A stretch of 64,000 nucleotides of DNA from Paraphysoderma sedebokerense (lineage: Eukaryota > Blastocladiomycota > Physodermatomycetes > Physodermatales > Physodermataceae), in the NCBI GenBank assembly GCA_025602915.1, contig JAHLJZ010000001.1, positions 248,001 through 312,000 on the forward strand, given 5' to 3'. The notes under the pieces were generated by a model. It saw only the letters and a program-made list of their open reading frames with translations. It was not told the DNA's origin and ran no database searches. Both the position numbers and the translations under genes were made by a program. Of the stretch, positions 34,322 through 46,922 are shown one piece after another (position 1 is the stretch's first letter; each line of letters starts with the position of its first letter).

Positions 34322-35726
34322 ATGACGGACGACTATCCCTTTGCTCCCTCTCGCACACTCGCCAGAACCCCACCAAAGTCGCAAGAAGCTGCCGCTAATG
34401 CAAATGCCAACGCCCCTGCACCCTCCCAGTCTCTTCCTCCGACAGCCGTACGTCCTTCTTTCTATCGTGCAGTCTCTAGACAACCATGTATGCTGACTGC
34501 ATTCCTCAATACAGATTCCCAAATTGAATAAACTAGCTGTCAAAGAAACTTCGAGATTGGTAAATGACCCACAGAATCCTTTCAACTCTGAATCGAACTC
34601 GTCAGTGTTTACCACAGCAGAAGGAGAATTGGCAAAGGAAATTGATTCCATCAATGCATCAGTTGAATCAAACGAAACCTCCCCCGAGGTTCCACCTTCC
34701 GGTTCTCCTTTTAAACCGTCAAAAGCTTTACGGCGAACTCCTCCTAAGGATGGCGTGTCCGCAACCCAGCTTGTTTCTTCTCCGGCTCCTATTCAGCCTA
34801 TTCAACCCGCGGCACGAACCAGAAACCTCGAGCGAGTCAAGGCAGCAACACCGAGAACCGGTCCCTCTCCACCTACGCCCATCAAGCCGAAAATTTCACC
34901 CCAGTCTAAACATTTCCAGGCCAAGCGTAATACACCAAAAATATCCAGCAGTTTGAACCCGAATCCTCGTTCTCCAAGAACGAATCCAAGAATGTCTCTG
35001 CTGAAAAAGGCAGCCATCCAAAATGCACAGCTTTTAGAAGTTCCGGTGAACCAAGTGGAACCAGTTCAATCTCTAGAACCCAATGCTGTGAACAATCAGG
35101 TCGCAAAAGCGCACATTCGACAGGAACAATCGACCGTGGAGGTCTCGAGGACAATTTCAGCACCAGTACCGTCAAAAGAGACAAACGTAGAAACAACTGA
35201 TACTCAATCAGCTGTACCCGAAACCGCTCGAACTACATCATATGATTTATTATCTCAAATTGGCGCTATTGTCCCGACCCCGAAAAACACCAAATATTAC
35301 AACCACAAACCAGCGCCAGCTAAAATGTTGTTCCCTCCCGGCGTCACTACTCCATCCGTTAAACCACTGTCTGTCACAAAGGTTTCGGAATTGACTCAGC
35401 CTCCTCAGCCTTTGTTCCCAGTCACAGCGGCCACAAACAATATCCCATTAAGAACACCATCAAAAACGTTATACCAGGCTCAGCTCTCAGCCTCTTCCGC
35501 ATCGGAGTCTACCGTCTCCTCCAGACATGCTATCAAGTCGACTCAAGATGTAAAACCGATCGTGTACAAAGATTCAGAGGGACGAGAAGTTCATACGTTT
35601 TATTCCATCCAATTAGGGCAGAGCTTTAGATACATTGGTAACGATACTAGTGCTGGTGAAAGCCTCAAGAGAAATCTCGAAGGTAATGCTGAGAATAAGG
35701 CCTCTAAGAAGCTACGCGTAGCATAA
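34322..35726 (+). CDS. Disordered protein with TPPK motifs, unknown
   Basis: Two exons, 34322-34447 and 34515-35726, in frame (445 residues) with a 67-nt intron. I do not recognise the family. The sequence is low-complexity and rich in Pro, Ser, Thr and Ala. Proline-directed phosphorylation sites are frequent, including TLARTPPK and ALRRTPPK (S/T-P-x-K, the CDK consensus), GPSPPTPIKPK and NPRSPRTNPR. A C-terminal folded-looking segment reads DSEGREVHTFYSIQLGQSF followed by RYIG, and the tail NKASKKLRVA is basic. No membrane span or signal peptide is seen. These features suggest a nuclear, cell-cycle-phosphorylated protein, but that is inference. It is divergent from the Gag1-clamp gene, about 210 bp apart. 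Confidence 0.6.
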
Positions 35727-36010
35727 GATATTTGAATCAAGAATCATCTGTATATAAATTGACGAGAACCATGAAGTTTCACTGGATCTATTTCTCCCTT
35801 CTGTGCTTTGTTTTTCGATTTGTACATAATTTGCTGACTTCAATTGGATGGCTTCCTGCATTCTTCTGTTGATAAGCATCATAACATTCTTTCATGATTT
35901 ATTTCAATCAAAAGCATAATAATTACTAATAACGAGGGTATAATCAAATGGTGTTCAGCGAAGCTTATATTCAAATGCAAGGATACTACTATCCGGTTAG
36001 TTAGAGACGC

Positions 36011-36786
36011 TTATTGTCTAGCCATTTGTCTGTTAATTCTAGCCAATTCATTTAAGTCGACTGGTTCTGCTCGTCGAAATTTAAATTCAATTAGCATACA
36101 ACAGGTAAGCAATCCCTTTTCGCAAATGGTAAAGAAACGAGTACCGTTACATACCAGGGTTTAATCCACTGTACAAGCTCTTTGCATCGATGAATGTCGG
36201 AACTATCCAGAAAACCAACGTGAAACAAATAAACACAATACCCCAATTAACAGCACCGCAACCATCTACAATGCCAGGACAACTTCCTTGATTAAGATAA
36301 CCAATAAGAACTGCCAAGAAAGAAAGCGTAACTAAGAAGTCGGCAATCAATTCTACTATCAAGATTTTCTTGGAACTCCATTTACGTTGAATGTGAGGGT
36401 AATAATGGAACCCAATTAAACTGAGTGCAATTGGCAGACTAAAAATATTGAGAATATGGGCACCAACATGGACAGAGCGGAGGTTTCGGGCAGTTAAAAT
36501 CTCTGGGGTAACTCGAGCACTTAGAGCAAGATAAAAAATTGCGCAGATTATTGCGAAGCCGCGAGCTGCAAATTTAGTTTTCTGCGATATATTTTTTAAG
36601 TTGAGAACAGAACAGAAATTGTAGTTTCGTTAATGAGTGCCCATGATGTAGAATTGACAAAAGTTATGACCATTGGTCAATTACCTTCGGAATCGGGAAT
36701 TTGGAAGTATCGGTCTTATTCCAACTAGCAATGCTATCTAAATTGTTAACATTGTAGTCGGATTTGGATTTCTTTATAACTGGCAT
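36011..36786 (-). CDS. Four-span membrane protein, MARVEL-like
   Basis: Three minus-strand exons: about 36786-36685, about 36579-36155, and 36083-36011. After a 34-residue soluble N-terminus (MPVIKKSKSDYNVNNLDSIA) there are four hydrophobic segments: ARGFAIICAIFYLALSARV, VGAHILNIFSLPIALSLIGF, LIVELIADFLVTLSFLAVLI and WGIVFICFTLVFWIVPTFID. The third loop has two Cys (GSCPGIVDGCGAV) that could form a disulphide. A short soluble tail (EPVDLNELARINRQMARQ) comes from the last exon. The topology and the Cys loop are like fungal MARVEL-domain proteins of eisosome or plasma-membrane type, but similarity is not strong enough for a firm name. The third intron's acceptor is approximate. Confidence 0.6.
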
Positions 36787-37565
36787 TCTGATGAAGGGAC
36801 TAACTCAAAAATTTAGATGAGGGAATGAAGTTAAGAGATTGCCAAGTGCATTGAACGTCTTGAGCAGAGCGGAGCGCGACCAAGTATCGTGACGATTGTT
36901 CGAAGAAAGCAACTGTTGCTATTATTATCAGCCATTCGGGTTCTTCTGGTCATCAAGGAAGTAAAAAGGGCACACTGCAAAACAGCACAGTGTGTATTAG
37001 TGCCCAGACATATCAATCTGTCCTCTCATAGGCGTATTTATGCATGGTGTCCATATGTTTGATTGAATCGCATTTGCACAATTCCAGTTTTTGACAAGAG
37101 CGAACAAGAAGTGCGACGTGCGAAAGTTGATAGCGCATTCGTACAAATCAGATCCCTGTTAATCAGATCGAATGGATACCTCGATTCTTAAATTTTACAT
37201 CGACACAATAGTACTAAAAAATTGCGATATTCCTAATGTGTTATCATCTGTTCTCCATTTTTTTAAACAACTCTCGTGTATTTCTACAGATGGATGGCAT
37301 CAGTGACAAAGGAAAATAAGCAATTTATAATTAAGCCATAGTACAGAAGTTGAAAGAACTGAATGAATGTCGTGACCATTATTCATATGAAACATCAAAC
37401 AGAATATTGCGACAATTCTCAATTTATTTTGCTAACAAAAACTATTCATAAACCTTTACGGTACTGCTCCCTTTACTTCCCTCAATAATAGGAAGATCAA
37501 AATATTCGCATAAATTTGTAACGGCATTTATAGTACACTCGACACAACCAGCATTACACGACCAT
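36787..37565. other. Intergenic, upstream of the membrane-protein gene and downstream of EDC4
   Basis: 779 bp with only short ORFs. A 42-codon minus-strand frame at 37442-37570 ends in VKVYE and follows a CTTTAG acceptor-like site, but it has no start and no partner exon. I do not call it a gene. Confidence 0.4.
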
Positions 37566-40500
37566 TCATCCTAAAGAGTGCAAAACACGTAATAACATTT
37601 TAATATCCTTTAGGAATGGACTCGACGGATTCTCCGCAGAAAGTTTCTGCCAAAAAGATTGCAATCGTTTAGATACACTCGGCAAGAGCTTCACGCAATG
37701 ATCGAATATTAGAGGGTCCTTGAGAAGTAACGCCACACCGTCAATATTACTATATCCTTCATCATGAAGGACTGCCACACGTACCTTCGGATTCAATACC
37801 ATCACGCATTCTTGCATCCACAACATTTGAGTAGGTATGTCTCTACTGCAATCTAAACTAAGTTGATGAAGTAAACTGAGAATAACGGGCTGAGTGAGTA
37901 ATGGCCCGCTCGGAGGGAACACCTGTCTTGGTTTCACCCGTTGAGCGATCCAGATCACATTCTCGATATTGCCGCTGGAGAGTATCTATATGAATGAATC
38001 ATTCAGTTCTAAATGTACTATTGGGCATTTAAGTTATTAAAAACTCACATTGGTGAAGGCGCCCTCGAAATTTTCGTTTCTAATCAACATTTCAGCCTCA
38101 CGCTTGACATCGTCTAACGTAGATGGTGAGGGTAGAGTGAAAGATGAACGTCTGGGGAAGCCGGAAGAAGGGGTCGCAGACGAGGCAGACGGATATGCAT
38201 TTGATTGAAGCGATGGAACAGGATTACTTGTGCGCAACATTGCCATCATCTGCTCGTTTTGTTTCACCAGAAGCCCCATCGACTCCTGTAAGGTCGACAG
38301 CTGATTTGACAATGAGGATACTGTAGCTTGTAACTGTGAGATAGACTGTTTGTCTGTAGACTTTGCTTTAGGATCCAAGGACGACATCTTGTCAAGGACT
38401 GAAAATCAAACGAATGTGAGTATGCTACATTGCTAACAAGAATGGAAATAAACTTCACGACCTTCTCCCACTCCTTTTTCAAAAGCGGCCGCGATTTGTT
38501 GAAACATAACTCCAGTAGCTTTCTGATACGATGGAATTACGTTACTCCCGAATGTATCTCGAAACATGGATTCAATAGTGAGACTGATACTGTCTGAGAC
38601 AGAGTCGGATAACGATTTGATAACTCCAGGCCTCGATAGAGTTCTGACAATATTGGCATCGAGCGTTGAGGGAAGAGTCTGTGCACAGTTCAATTTAGTA
38701 TAATCACAACGATTGTATCAAAAATAAACCTACCTTAGACAATTCATCGGTCACTCGTGAGGCGAAAGTCGCTTCCAAAAGATTCCCCAATTTTGGTATG
38801 ACACTGTCATGAATCTCCTTTTTCACTATACCTTCCAGTGTTGACGCCACATTTTTACTTAACGTCTGACTCACAACTTTCAAAAGAGTTTCTTGTCTAG
38901 AGGTCTCAACAGCTTGGCGGTCCAATCTTTCCTGTTCCAGGCGCGCATACAAGTTTTCGATTCGTTTGTCAATGTGCTTACTCAAAAGTTTGACTGATTG
39001 TTCAGAAGTGACCGCTGGCGATGTTGCAGATGTTGGTGGGGCGCTTTTCTTTGATTTTACGCTGTTGATTGGGGACGATGCTTCTCCACTTGCTTCTGCT
39101 GTCTCAGAAACCGACGCTATTGGTCGTTGAAGAATAGTGATCTTTTTCTCTTGGGCCTTTTCTTTTCCTTTTTCATTCATCTTAACTTTCTTCTTGCCTT
39201 TTTCGTTTTGCGCACCCGAGAGTTCTGCATCCTTGGGTGATGCTTTCAACGACGTCGGCGGCGGGACCATACTTTCGACATCATGTCCTGTTTTGATTTC
39301 GGTGATATCTTCTACATGAACCGATCTTACAGTCTCATACTCTACTCCTGCTTCTTTTGATAGAAGTGCCCAACGGATCGGAAATTTGAATTGTTGAATG
39401 ATGTGGGGTTGAACTCCGTGTATCTCGAGCACTTCGTGTTCGTTAGCTGTTGCCATGAAATTGAGGATTGGCGCAGATTGCAGAGGAAATTCGACCATAA
39501 AATCAAACAACGCCGAATTCTGTGAATGATTGAAACTGATGACGATGATTGACATCCGGTCAAAACAGGACATAAGAAGCAAGGAATGATCTCGCAAAAG
39601 GTACGTGGAGGGAACAAGTGCGGGGTGATCGGAGTTCTGCAATGTCAAAGTTTGTTGCAAAGAGGCAGAGAACTCTGGCAACAAGGAAACCGTGTATAAA
39701 TGTATACAGGTATCTCTACTTGTGCCAATGATAAGATTATATGATGATTGATTCGAAAAGAGGAGGTGTACAGAAGTGACAGGATTAGAATTAGAAGGAA
39801 TGATTGCTCCAATCGGGCTGGAAGTTGAATTTTGCCAATTGTACGTCCAGAATTTGACGGACCCATCTTGTGAGGCAGTGATGAGACTTGAGGTGGACGG
39901 TAAGAAAGTAATCGAATTGACAATCTGGTAAAAGACACGAAGTAAATTAATACTTGATTCTCCGACGACAGAATAGAAACCACTTACATCAACATGTGCC
40001 TTCCAGCACAATATTCCCGGAGTTGAAAAGCAATCCTGCAGAGGTATCGAGACCACACCATTCTCATCGCCTTGTAATTTTTCCAAATCCAATAGTAAGC
40101 ACCAACCTCTATTACGCACTTTCATAGAGACTGCCAAGATTCCAGGACTATCATCGCTCCAAATTACGTGACGGAATGAAACGTCTGACTTTGTCGAGGT
40201 CACATCTAAAACTTTCAGAATCGAAGATTCTAAAACTCCATCACTTCGAGTTTTCAATTTATAGACTACAACTGTATTCTCTACCGCAGCAAGAAGTTGT
40301 CCATATTTGGAACAAGTAATCGGCGGGGAGAAGGAAACATCATTGACAAAAGAATTGGAAACAGGAGGCGACCCGGGCGGCTTCAGCAAAGCTTTGGAAC
40401 CATCTGCACGATTTAAAATTCGAATTTTTGATCCTGATAATGTTGGGTTAATCAGATTGCCAGTGTTGAATGATTAGAGTTGAAAAAAAAAACCTCGAAT

Positions 40501-42059
40501 GCCATAGGCAATGTAATCCGTTGTAGCGCAGATAGTACGCATGTTAAATCGTCCATAGTTTGCACGCTCGTTGTCATCCCAAAACGAAAAGTCACTGGGG
40601 ACCAAGGTAACAGGACTTGTTTGAAACATTCGTTTGGAAATACATGACTCATTTGGGGCAGTTACATCGTATATGAATTCCACCGGTCCCTGCTTTGCAG
40701 AGGTAAGAGAATAACCAATTGCTTTTACATCTTCAGACCGAGAAATGGATACGGCCGGATTAGAAACGAGGTTCGGCAAAAATCCCGGAATATCGGTACG
40801 CAGACCTTCTTTTGAAGATGCGATGGGGGACGAAACCGTTGGCGATTTAGACCTGGCTGTTGGCTTCTCTGCTTCCGAAACGGAAAACGATATCAAATCG
40901 TTCACTACATTGGTATTTTTATGTGGGGATCTGGATTTGGACCGAGATGCTGGGTCTCTTTTGGGAGAATCAGAGTATTGCAAGTCTTTGGTGTCCTTTC
41001 CCTGTCTTCCGATAAAATCTATCAGGTTTTGTGTGGCCGAATCGTGGAGACCATCTGAAGTCTTTTTTGAATCGCTCTCCGACTTTGAGCGAGATCGAGA
41101 CTTCAACTTCGTCGCAACATTTTCGCGGTTCAGCTTTCTACCCCTGACATCATCGGAAACATGAGACGATTCCAACTTTTTATTCTGAGCATCTGTGACG
41201 GAATCCAGAATATCAAAAGGGTTAATGTATGTAAACTTAGAAGAACTTGGTTTGTATATGTCCGATATTGGTTCCAGTGACAAGCTGTCGGGTCTTCGGG
41301 GGGATTTTGATCTCTTATTCGAGCGTCCTCGGGATTTGGAGCGAGATTTAGAGCGAGATTTAGAGCGAGATCTAACCGACTCGGGCTTTGCAACTTCTTT
41401 ACTAATAACAGCATCGGGCTCTAATCTAGTATTTGTTATTAGAGAATTTCGGGCAAATTTCAGAGTATATACGCTTCTAGAAAATGCGACTCACGTCTGT
41501 GGCTTCGGCGAGGCCGATACATTCTCTGCTGGTAAAGTCTCTTTCTCTTTTCGTCCTAGCAGGTCTAACAAGTCGTTCTTGTAGTCTGTTTGATAGCCGG
41601 ATGGTGGAGTAATAGATTCGGTTGATCTATTTATGCCGAGCAAATCGAAGAAGGAAGATTGACTACTTGACGGCTTGGGTTTGGAAGAAGCCGCCGAAGA
41701 GACTAGGGAGTGCAGCATGGAAGTCCCAGCACTTGATGCATACGGGGTCGATTGATTCCAAGAGAAGGGTTGAGAAGAAGTTGGAACGGCCGGATTCTAA
41801 TTGTACGCAATTGAATATCAATACAGAAGTTGCAAAGTGGTCGGTATAATCAAACGTCCAACACATACTTTGTACGATGAACTGGTATAGTCAGGCACTG
41901 CCGACGACTTGGATGGAGCGGGCGGTGCGCTATTACCAGAAGAGAGTGTTGCCAGCAGCGATTGCCGAAGCTACAGTAGTGTGCATCAGTCTTTGCGTGC
42001 CACTGCTAGAGTCGTCTATAATCGATAGTTACCTTCTCTGCCTCACTGGATGAATCCAT
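37566..42059 (-). CDS. EDC4: EDC4/Ge-1 scaffold of mRNA decapping
   Basis: EDC4 (Ge-1, plant Varicose, fission yeast Pdc1) links Dcp1/Dcp2 to activators in P-bodies. Multi-exon minus-strand gene starting MDSSSEAEK at 42059. The N-terminal region has repeated short linear motifs (LLGINR, LLDLLG), the Ge-1-type KFTYINPFDIL near 41235, and long Arg-Ser/Lys-Ser stretches at 41090-41380 and near 40940. A seven-bladed WD40 domain follows (ICATTDYIAYGIR ... YGQLLAAVENTVVVYKLK ... SLITASQDGSVKFWTYNW). Then come a Lys/Glu linker, a coiled coil (LSKHIDKRIENLYARLEQER), and the C-terminal helical Ge-1 domain, where DVKREAEMLIRNENFEGAFT leads to LLRVLHSLG at 37566. Domain order and the C-terminal domain fit EDC4 well. 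Exons near 38400-38700 and 40450 are approximate. Confidence 0.82.
41310..41380 (-). repeat. 12-bp tandem repeat encoding RS/KS dipeptides in EDC4
   Basis: On the plus strand GAGCGAGATTTA recurs about three times around 41340-41375. Read on the coding strand it gives alternating Arg/Lys-Ser dipeptides (SRSKSRSKSRSKSR), the core of an RS-like stretch. Confidence 0.65.
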
Positions 42060-42340
42060 CAATAAAGATTCGTGAGAAATAAACTAAAGAGAGCAGAGGC
42101 TAACAGCTGATAGTGACTATTAAAGGATAGATGATAAGATTAGCAATGGAGATCGGGAAAAAGCGTTTGGGCCGTTTGTTTGTTTTGATCACGAAGGGGA
42201 AGCAACAATTGTCCCAAGGGGTTTGCAAATCATGACTGAACAGGTTTAGAAAATACAAATTATATTGAACTGAAAAGGATGATACTAAAAATTACAACTT
42301 TACGACATTCATTAAAAAATGTATATTTTTATAAACTCTA

Positions 42341-45300
42341 TCATCCAACCCAGGAACGCGCACTTTGGAACATTTTCAACCACGGGCCTTCAATCTTTTC
42401 CTCAGCACCACCGGTACACCAGCTCCTATCGATCCAACTGTTCGCAACCCACCGCGTTACTCTCTCTGGATGCGGCATCATAATAGTCACTCTACCGTCT
42501 GTGGTGGTGACTCCTGTAATACCCATTTGAGATCCGTTGGGATTGTAAGGATAAGTGGTAGTGGGAGACCCGTAATTGTCGACATATCGAAGGGATACCA
42601 AGGACTCTCCGACCAAATTTGATAGATTGGAAGACGAATCGTAGGATGTTCGACCTTCACCATGGGCCACTGCGATCGGCAGTCTGGTTCCAACCATTGA
42701 GGTGAAGAATACAGAAGGCGATTGCTACAAAGGTCGAATTAGACGATACTCATAATGCGAGAAGTTATTTGTACATACCGTCACTTCAACCATGCAAACT
42801 CTAGCTTCGAATTGTTCACTTTCGTTTCGTAGGAAGTACGGCCAATTCTTGGCACCACTGTCTTCGCCCAAAAGTTCTCTCACTTGACTCACCATTTGAC
42901 AACCATTACAAACTCCAAGAGTAAATGTATCTTTTCGTTCCCAAAACCGCTTGAACTGTTCTCTAGCAACTCGGTTGCAAAGAATACTTTTTGCCCAACC
43001 TCTACCAGCGCCGAGCACATCTCCATAAGAAAATCCACCGCAAGCAGCCAAACCAACAAAATCGTCTAAAGATACTCTACCACTCAAAATATCTGTCATA
43101 TGAACATCGACACTAGTGAATCCCGACGCATGGAAAGACCATGCCATTTCAGTTTGGCCATTTACACCCTGCTCGCGCAATATAGCCACTTTCGGTCGGT
43201 AGGAAGGATTTTTCACTAAATTTACGAGTGGGTCATGTAGAGATGATATATCGAAGGTGAGGTGAGAGTGTAAGCCTGGGTCTGTTACATCGAGAATAGT
43301 ATCATATTCGCTTCTGGCACAAGCTGGATTGTCCCGGACAGATTGCATGTGATAAGATGTACTCGACCAAAGACGTTGAAGGTGAACTCGATGAGACGTA
43401 TAAAGTAACGTGTCGAAATGTTTAAACGAAATGAATCGGTCTTCCCGAGAGGTGGCAACCGTGCCGATGACGTTAGCATACTGTTTGGGGAAACCGGCCG
43501 CCGACAGCTCAGACAAGAAAGATGGATAATCCCGTTTGCGTAGTTGCACAACAACTCCCAATTCTTCATTGAACAATGCAGGCATAATCTCATCAATCGA
43601 CGGAGTCATGGTAGACACGTCAATCTTCACTCCTAACCTGCCAGCTATGGACATTTCCACAATCGTAGTGAGCAAACCTCCATCCGAGCGATCGTGGTAA
43701 GCCAACACCAAATCACGGACTGACCTCTTCTGCAGTCCATTAAACCAAGCCTTCAACAAGGGTACACTAACGACGTCGGGGCAATCGTTTCCAAGCTGAT
43801 TGTACACTTGAGCCAATGCTGATCCGCCTAGCCTTTTCATTCCCATAGCCAAATCGATGAAGACAAGAACGGTGGTTTGGCCGTCTTGAGGCAACTTCAG
43901 GTCAGGAGTTAAAGTTTTGCGTACATCGGCAACGTGAGAATATGCGGTAATGTTAAGTGAAAGAGGCGAGACAACACTTTTGTCATCGCCATTATCGTCT
44001 GTCCATTTGGATTTCATAGACATCGAATCCTTGCCAACTGGGATAGTTATCTCCAATAGTGGACACAGTTCCATACCAATGGCTTTAACAGCTTCATATA
44101 TTCCTGATCCCTCGCCGACATAGTCTACAGATGACATCCAGTTGGCAGACAGTCGTATATGAGAAATATCTCGTATAGCAGCAGCCGCAATGTTAGTGAT
44201 TGACTCTGCAACAGCCATTCTTGCTGAGGCAGCATGAGACAGTAATGCTAATACTGGTCTTTCACCCATCGCCATCGCTTCGCCTGCGAAGGTATCATAC
44301 GAGGTTGATGTAACAGCAACATCGGCGACTGGAACTTGCCAAGGACCAACCATTTGATCTCGGGTCACCAATCCCGTCACAGTTCTATCGCCGATTGTGA
44401 TAAGGAATGATTTGGACGCAACAGTTGGAAGTTGAAGCACACGTTTGACGGCGTCCGACAGCAGTTTTGTTGGTTCTTCAATTGGTTTTGAGAGCGGCGT
44501 TCGCAGAGAATGGCGAGATTGGGTAACGCGGTGCATTTTAGGTGGTTTTCCAAACAGAATAGACATGGGCAGATCGATGGGAGAATTGTTGAATAGAGGA
44601 TCAACCACTTTCAATCGTTTCTCCTCGGTAGCCGTCCCGACAACGGCGAAAGGGCACCGCTCCCGCTGACAAATAAGTCGGAATCGGTCTAAATTTGCCG
44701 GTTCGATTGCCAGAACATAGCGCTCCTGGGATTCATTGCACCAAATTTCCATCGGTGACATGGACTGATCGTCATTCAGGATGTCACGAAGGTTTATGAC
44801 AGCTCCTAAATCAGAGTCATGAACGATCTCGGGAAGTGCGTTCGACAAACCCCCGGCACCAACGTCATGAATTGATTCGATCGGATTTGCGTCACCGAGA
44901 GCTGTACAAGAATCAATGACTTGTTGGCATCTGCGCTCCATCTCTGGATTCTCACGCTGGACCGACGCGAAATCTAAATCGGCAGACGATGTCCCAGACG
45001 CCATTGATGAAGCAGCACCTCCTCCTAGTCCTATTAACATTGATGGTCCACCCAAGACGATCAGTTTGGAGTTCGGGGGAATCTTTCTTTTGTGGACGTG
45101 CATCGGTCGAACAGTTCCCAGTCCACCGGCGATCATGATGGGCTTATGGTATCCACGGATTTCCATTTGATCGGCAGCCTCTGTCGAAACTGTATCACAA
45201 TATGTGCGGAAATAACCACAGATATTTGGACGCCCAAATTCGTTGTTGTAGGCAGCCCCACCCAATGGAGCCTGTAGCATTATCTCCAGAGAGGAAGCAG

Positions 45301-46499
45301 TATGCTTTGGTTTGCCAAAATCCTTCTCCCATGGCTGAGTCCGACCAGGAATGTGCAAATTCGACACTGAGAATCCAGTTAAACCAGCTTTTGGTCGGGA
45401 GCCTCGACCGACAGCCCCTTCATCTCGGATTTCCCCACCTATGTTGACAGGGAAAGTTAGATACCTATAACAGGATGGCTTATGAAAAATTACTGGGATA
45501 ATTACCCGCTCCCGTCGCTGCTCCAGGAAATGGAGAAACAGCGGTTGGATGATTGTGAGTTTCGACTTTTGTCACCATATGAATATTCTCTTCGGTCACT
45601 AAGTACTCATTTCCTTTCAGTGGGTTCGGCGCAAACCTTCCAGCCATCGGTCCCTCCAGTACAGCAGCATTGTCTGAGTAAGCGGATAGAATTCTCTCTG
45701 GGTGCTTTTCGTAGGTGTTTCTAATCATGCCAAATAAACTATGATCCTTCTCTTCGCCATCTATATTCCAGCTCGCTCTAAAAACCTTGTGCCTACAATG
45801 TTCAGAATTGACTTGGGCAAACATCATCAACTCTACATCGGTAGGATTGCGTTTCAACGATTCGGGATGTGATGAAGTATACATTTGAACTAAGTAGTCA
45901 ATTTCATCATCGGCAAGAGCAAGTCCAAAGTCTTCGTTCGCTTTCATCAATGCGGCTTTTGGATTAGGTGAATTCATAATATCAATGGTTCGTAGTGGGG
46001 CCGGGGAACCGGACTTAAAAATAGTGGATTCGGACGGATAATCGGTGAATACCTTCTGAGTCATTCGGTCGTGAATGATATCAAGAAAAAGAGACAATTC
46101 GGAGTCTGAGAACTCAGGCTCTTCTGATTTTGATATATCTTTGGCAAGTGAGAACGCAATTCCTCTTTCCACCCTTCTAACCGCAGAAATATTGGATAAA
46201 TGGACGATGTCTGTGGCCTTTGATGACCAGGGCGAAATCGTCCCGGGGCGCGGTAAAACTAGAAGGAGTTTATGATGGGATTCATCATCTTTCGAGGGGT
46301 CAAGAGCAATGTCTAATGATAGCAAATCATTGAGAGTGCGGGATTCTTCTTTGGACAACTGAGCGCCATCGTTGAGCTGAACGAAATATACAAAGGTCGC
46401 CGAAAGTTGACTGAAGGACGGCAAACGAGTGCGAATTTCAGATTCAATGCGTTTTTTCCTAAAATCCGAGAGTGCTGTTTGTCCTTTTAATATTAGCAT
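42341..46499 (-). CDS. ADE6: Phosphoribosylformylglycinamidine synthase (FGAR amidotransferase)
   Basis: PFAS catalyses the fourth step of purine synthesis: FGAR + glutamine + ATP to FGAM. Three minus-strand exons balance at 4038 nt (1345 residues, against about 1350 in yeast Ade6): 45506-46499, 42779-45438 and 42341-42724. The N-terminal PurS-like domain is followed by FAQVNSEHCRHKVFRASWNI, KVETHNHPTAVSPFPGAATG and GGEIRDEGAVGRGSRPKAGL of the synthetase domain. ESIHDVGAGGLSNALPEIV and YHDRSDGGLLTTIVEMSIAG follow. The glutaminase domain shows GFSYGDVLGAGRGWA, the nucleophile Cys in TLGVCNGCQMVS, and His/Glu in MMPHPER. All catalytic signatures are present. It sits in a same-strand run with the TatD gene upstream and EDC4 downstream. 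Confidence 0.95.
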
Positions 46500-46922
46500 C
46501 TGTGGAATATCTGATCAAAAGTTCTCTCCAATTAATTGGGCAGCGGGAGGTAGTTCAGCTAATTTTTAGTTTACGTGCCGTTGCTGTAGCAACGGATGCG
46601 CTGTCGTGGTGATTTCTGACTTGCCAAGACCAATTTCGAAATAGCATCTAAATTCATTAGCTATTCAAGTATCAAAGATCTTTGACTCTTAAAGTATGGA
46701 TAGGTGAACCGGAGAGAGCAGGCCAAAAGTTAACTTGCTCTAAAAATCAACATGTAATTTGAACTTTCCAATTCCTACTATCCTTCAGGAAGAGTTGCCT
46801 GCCAGACTATGCGATAAAGCTCAGGCTTATCCATTGCAGATTTCCATCAATTTCCAGTGGTCCAACAGCAAGCATGGTCAAGTACCAAGGACAAGGCGAA
46901 GGGCATCACACGCACAATTAGT
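46500..46922. promoter_or_regulatory. PFAS upstream region / TatD 3' end
   Basis: 423 bp between the TatD-like stop and the PFAS ATG, both genes on the minus strand. Nothing coding was recognised. The PFAS promoter must lie here, but no specific element was identified. Confidence 0.45.

Noticed and set aside
37442-37570. Minus-strand 42-codon open frame beginning DEWSCNAGC after an acceptor-like site
   Set aside because: No start codon, no upstream donor in phase with EDC4, and a length expected by chance.
38144-41849. Several long plus-strand ORFs opposite EDC4
   Set aside because: They are antisense shadows of the minus-strand EDC4 exons with no protein features of their own.
42884-45447. 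Plus-strand ORFs opposite PFAS
   Set aside because: Antisense of a fully supported 1345-residue enzyme; no independent evidence.
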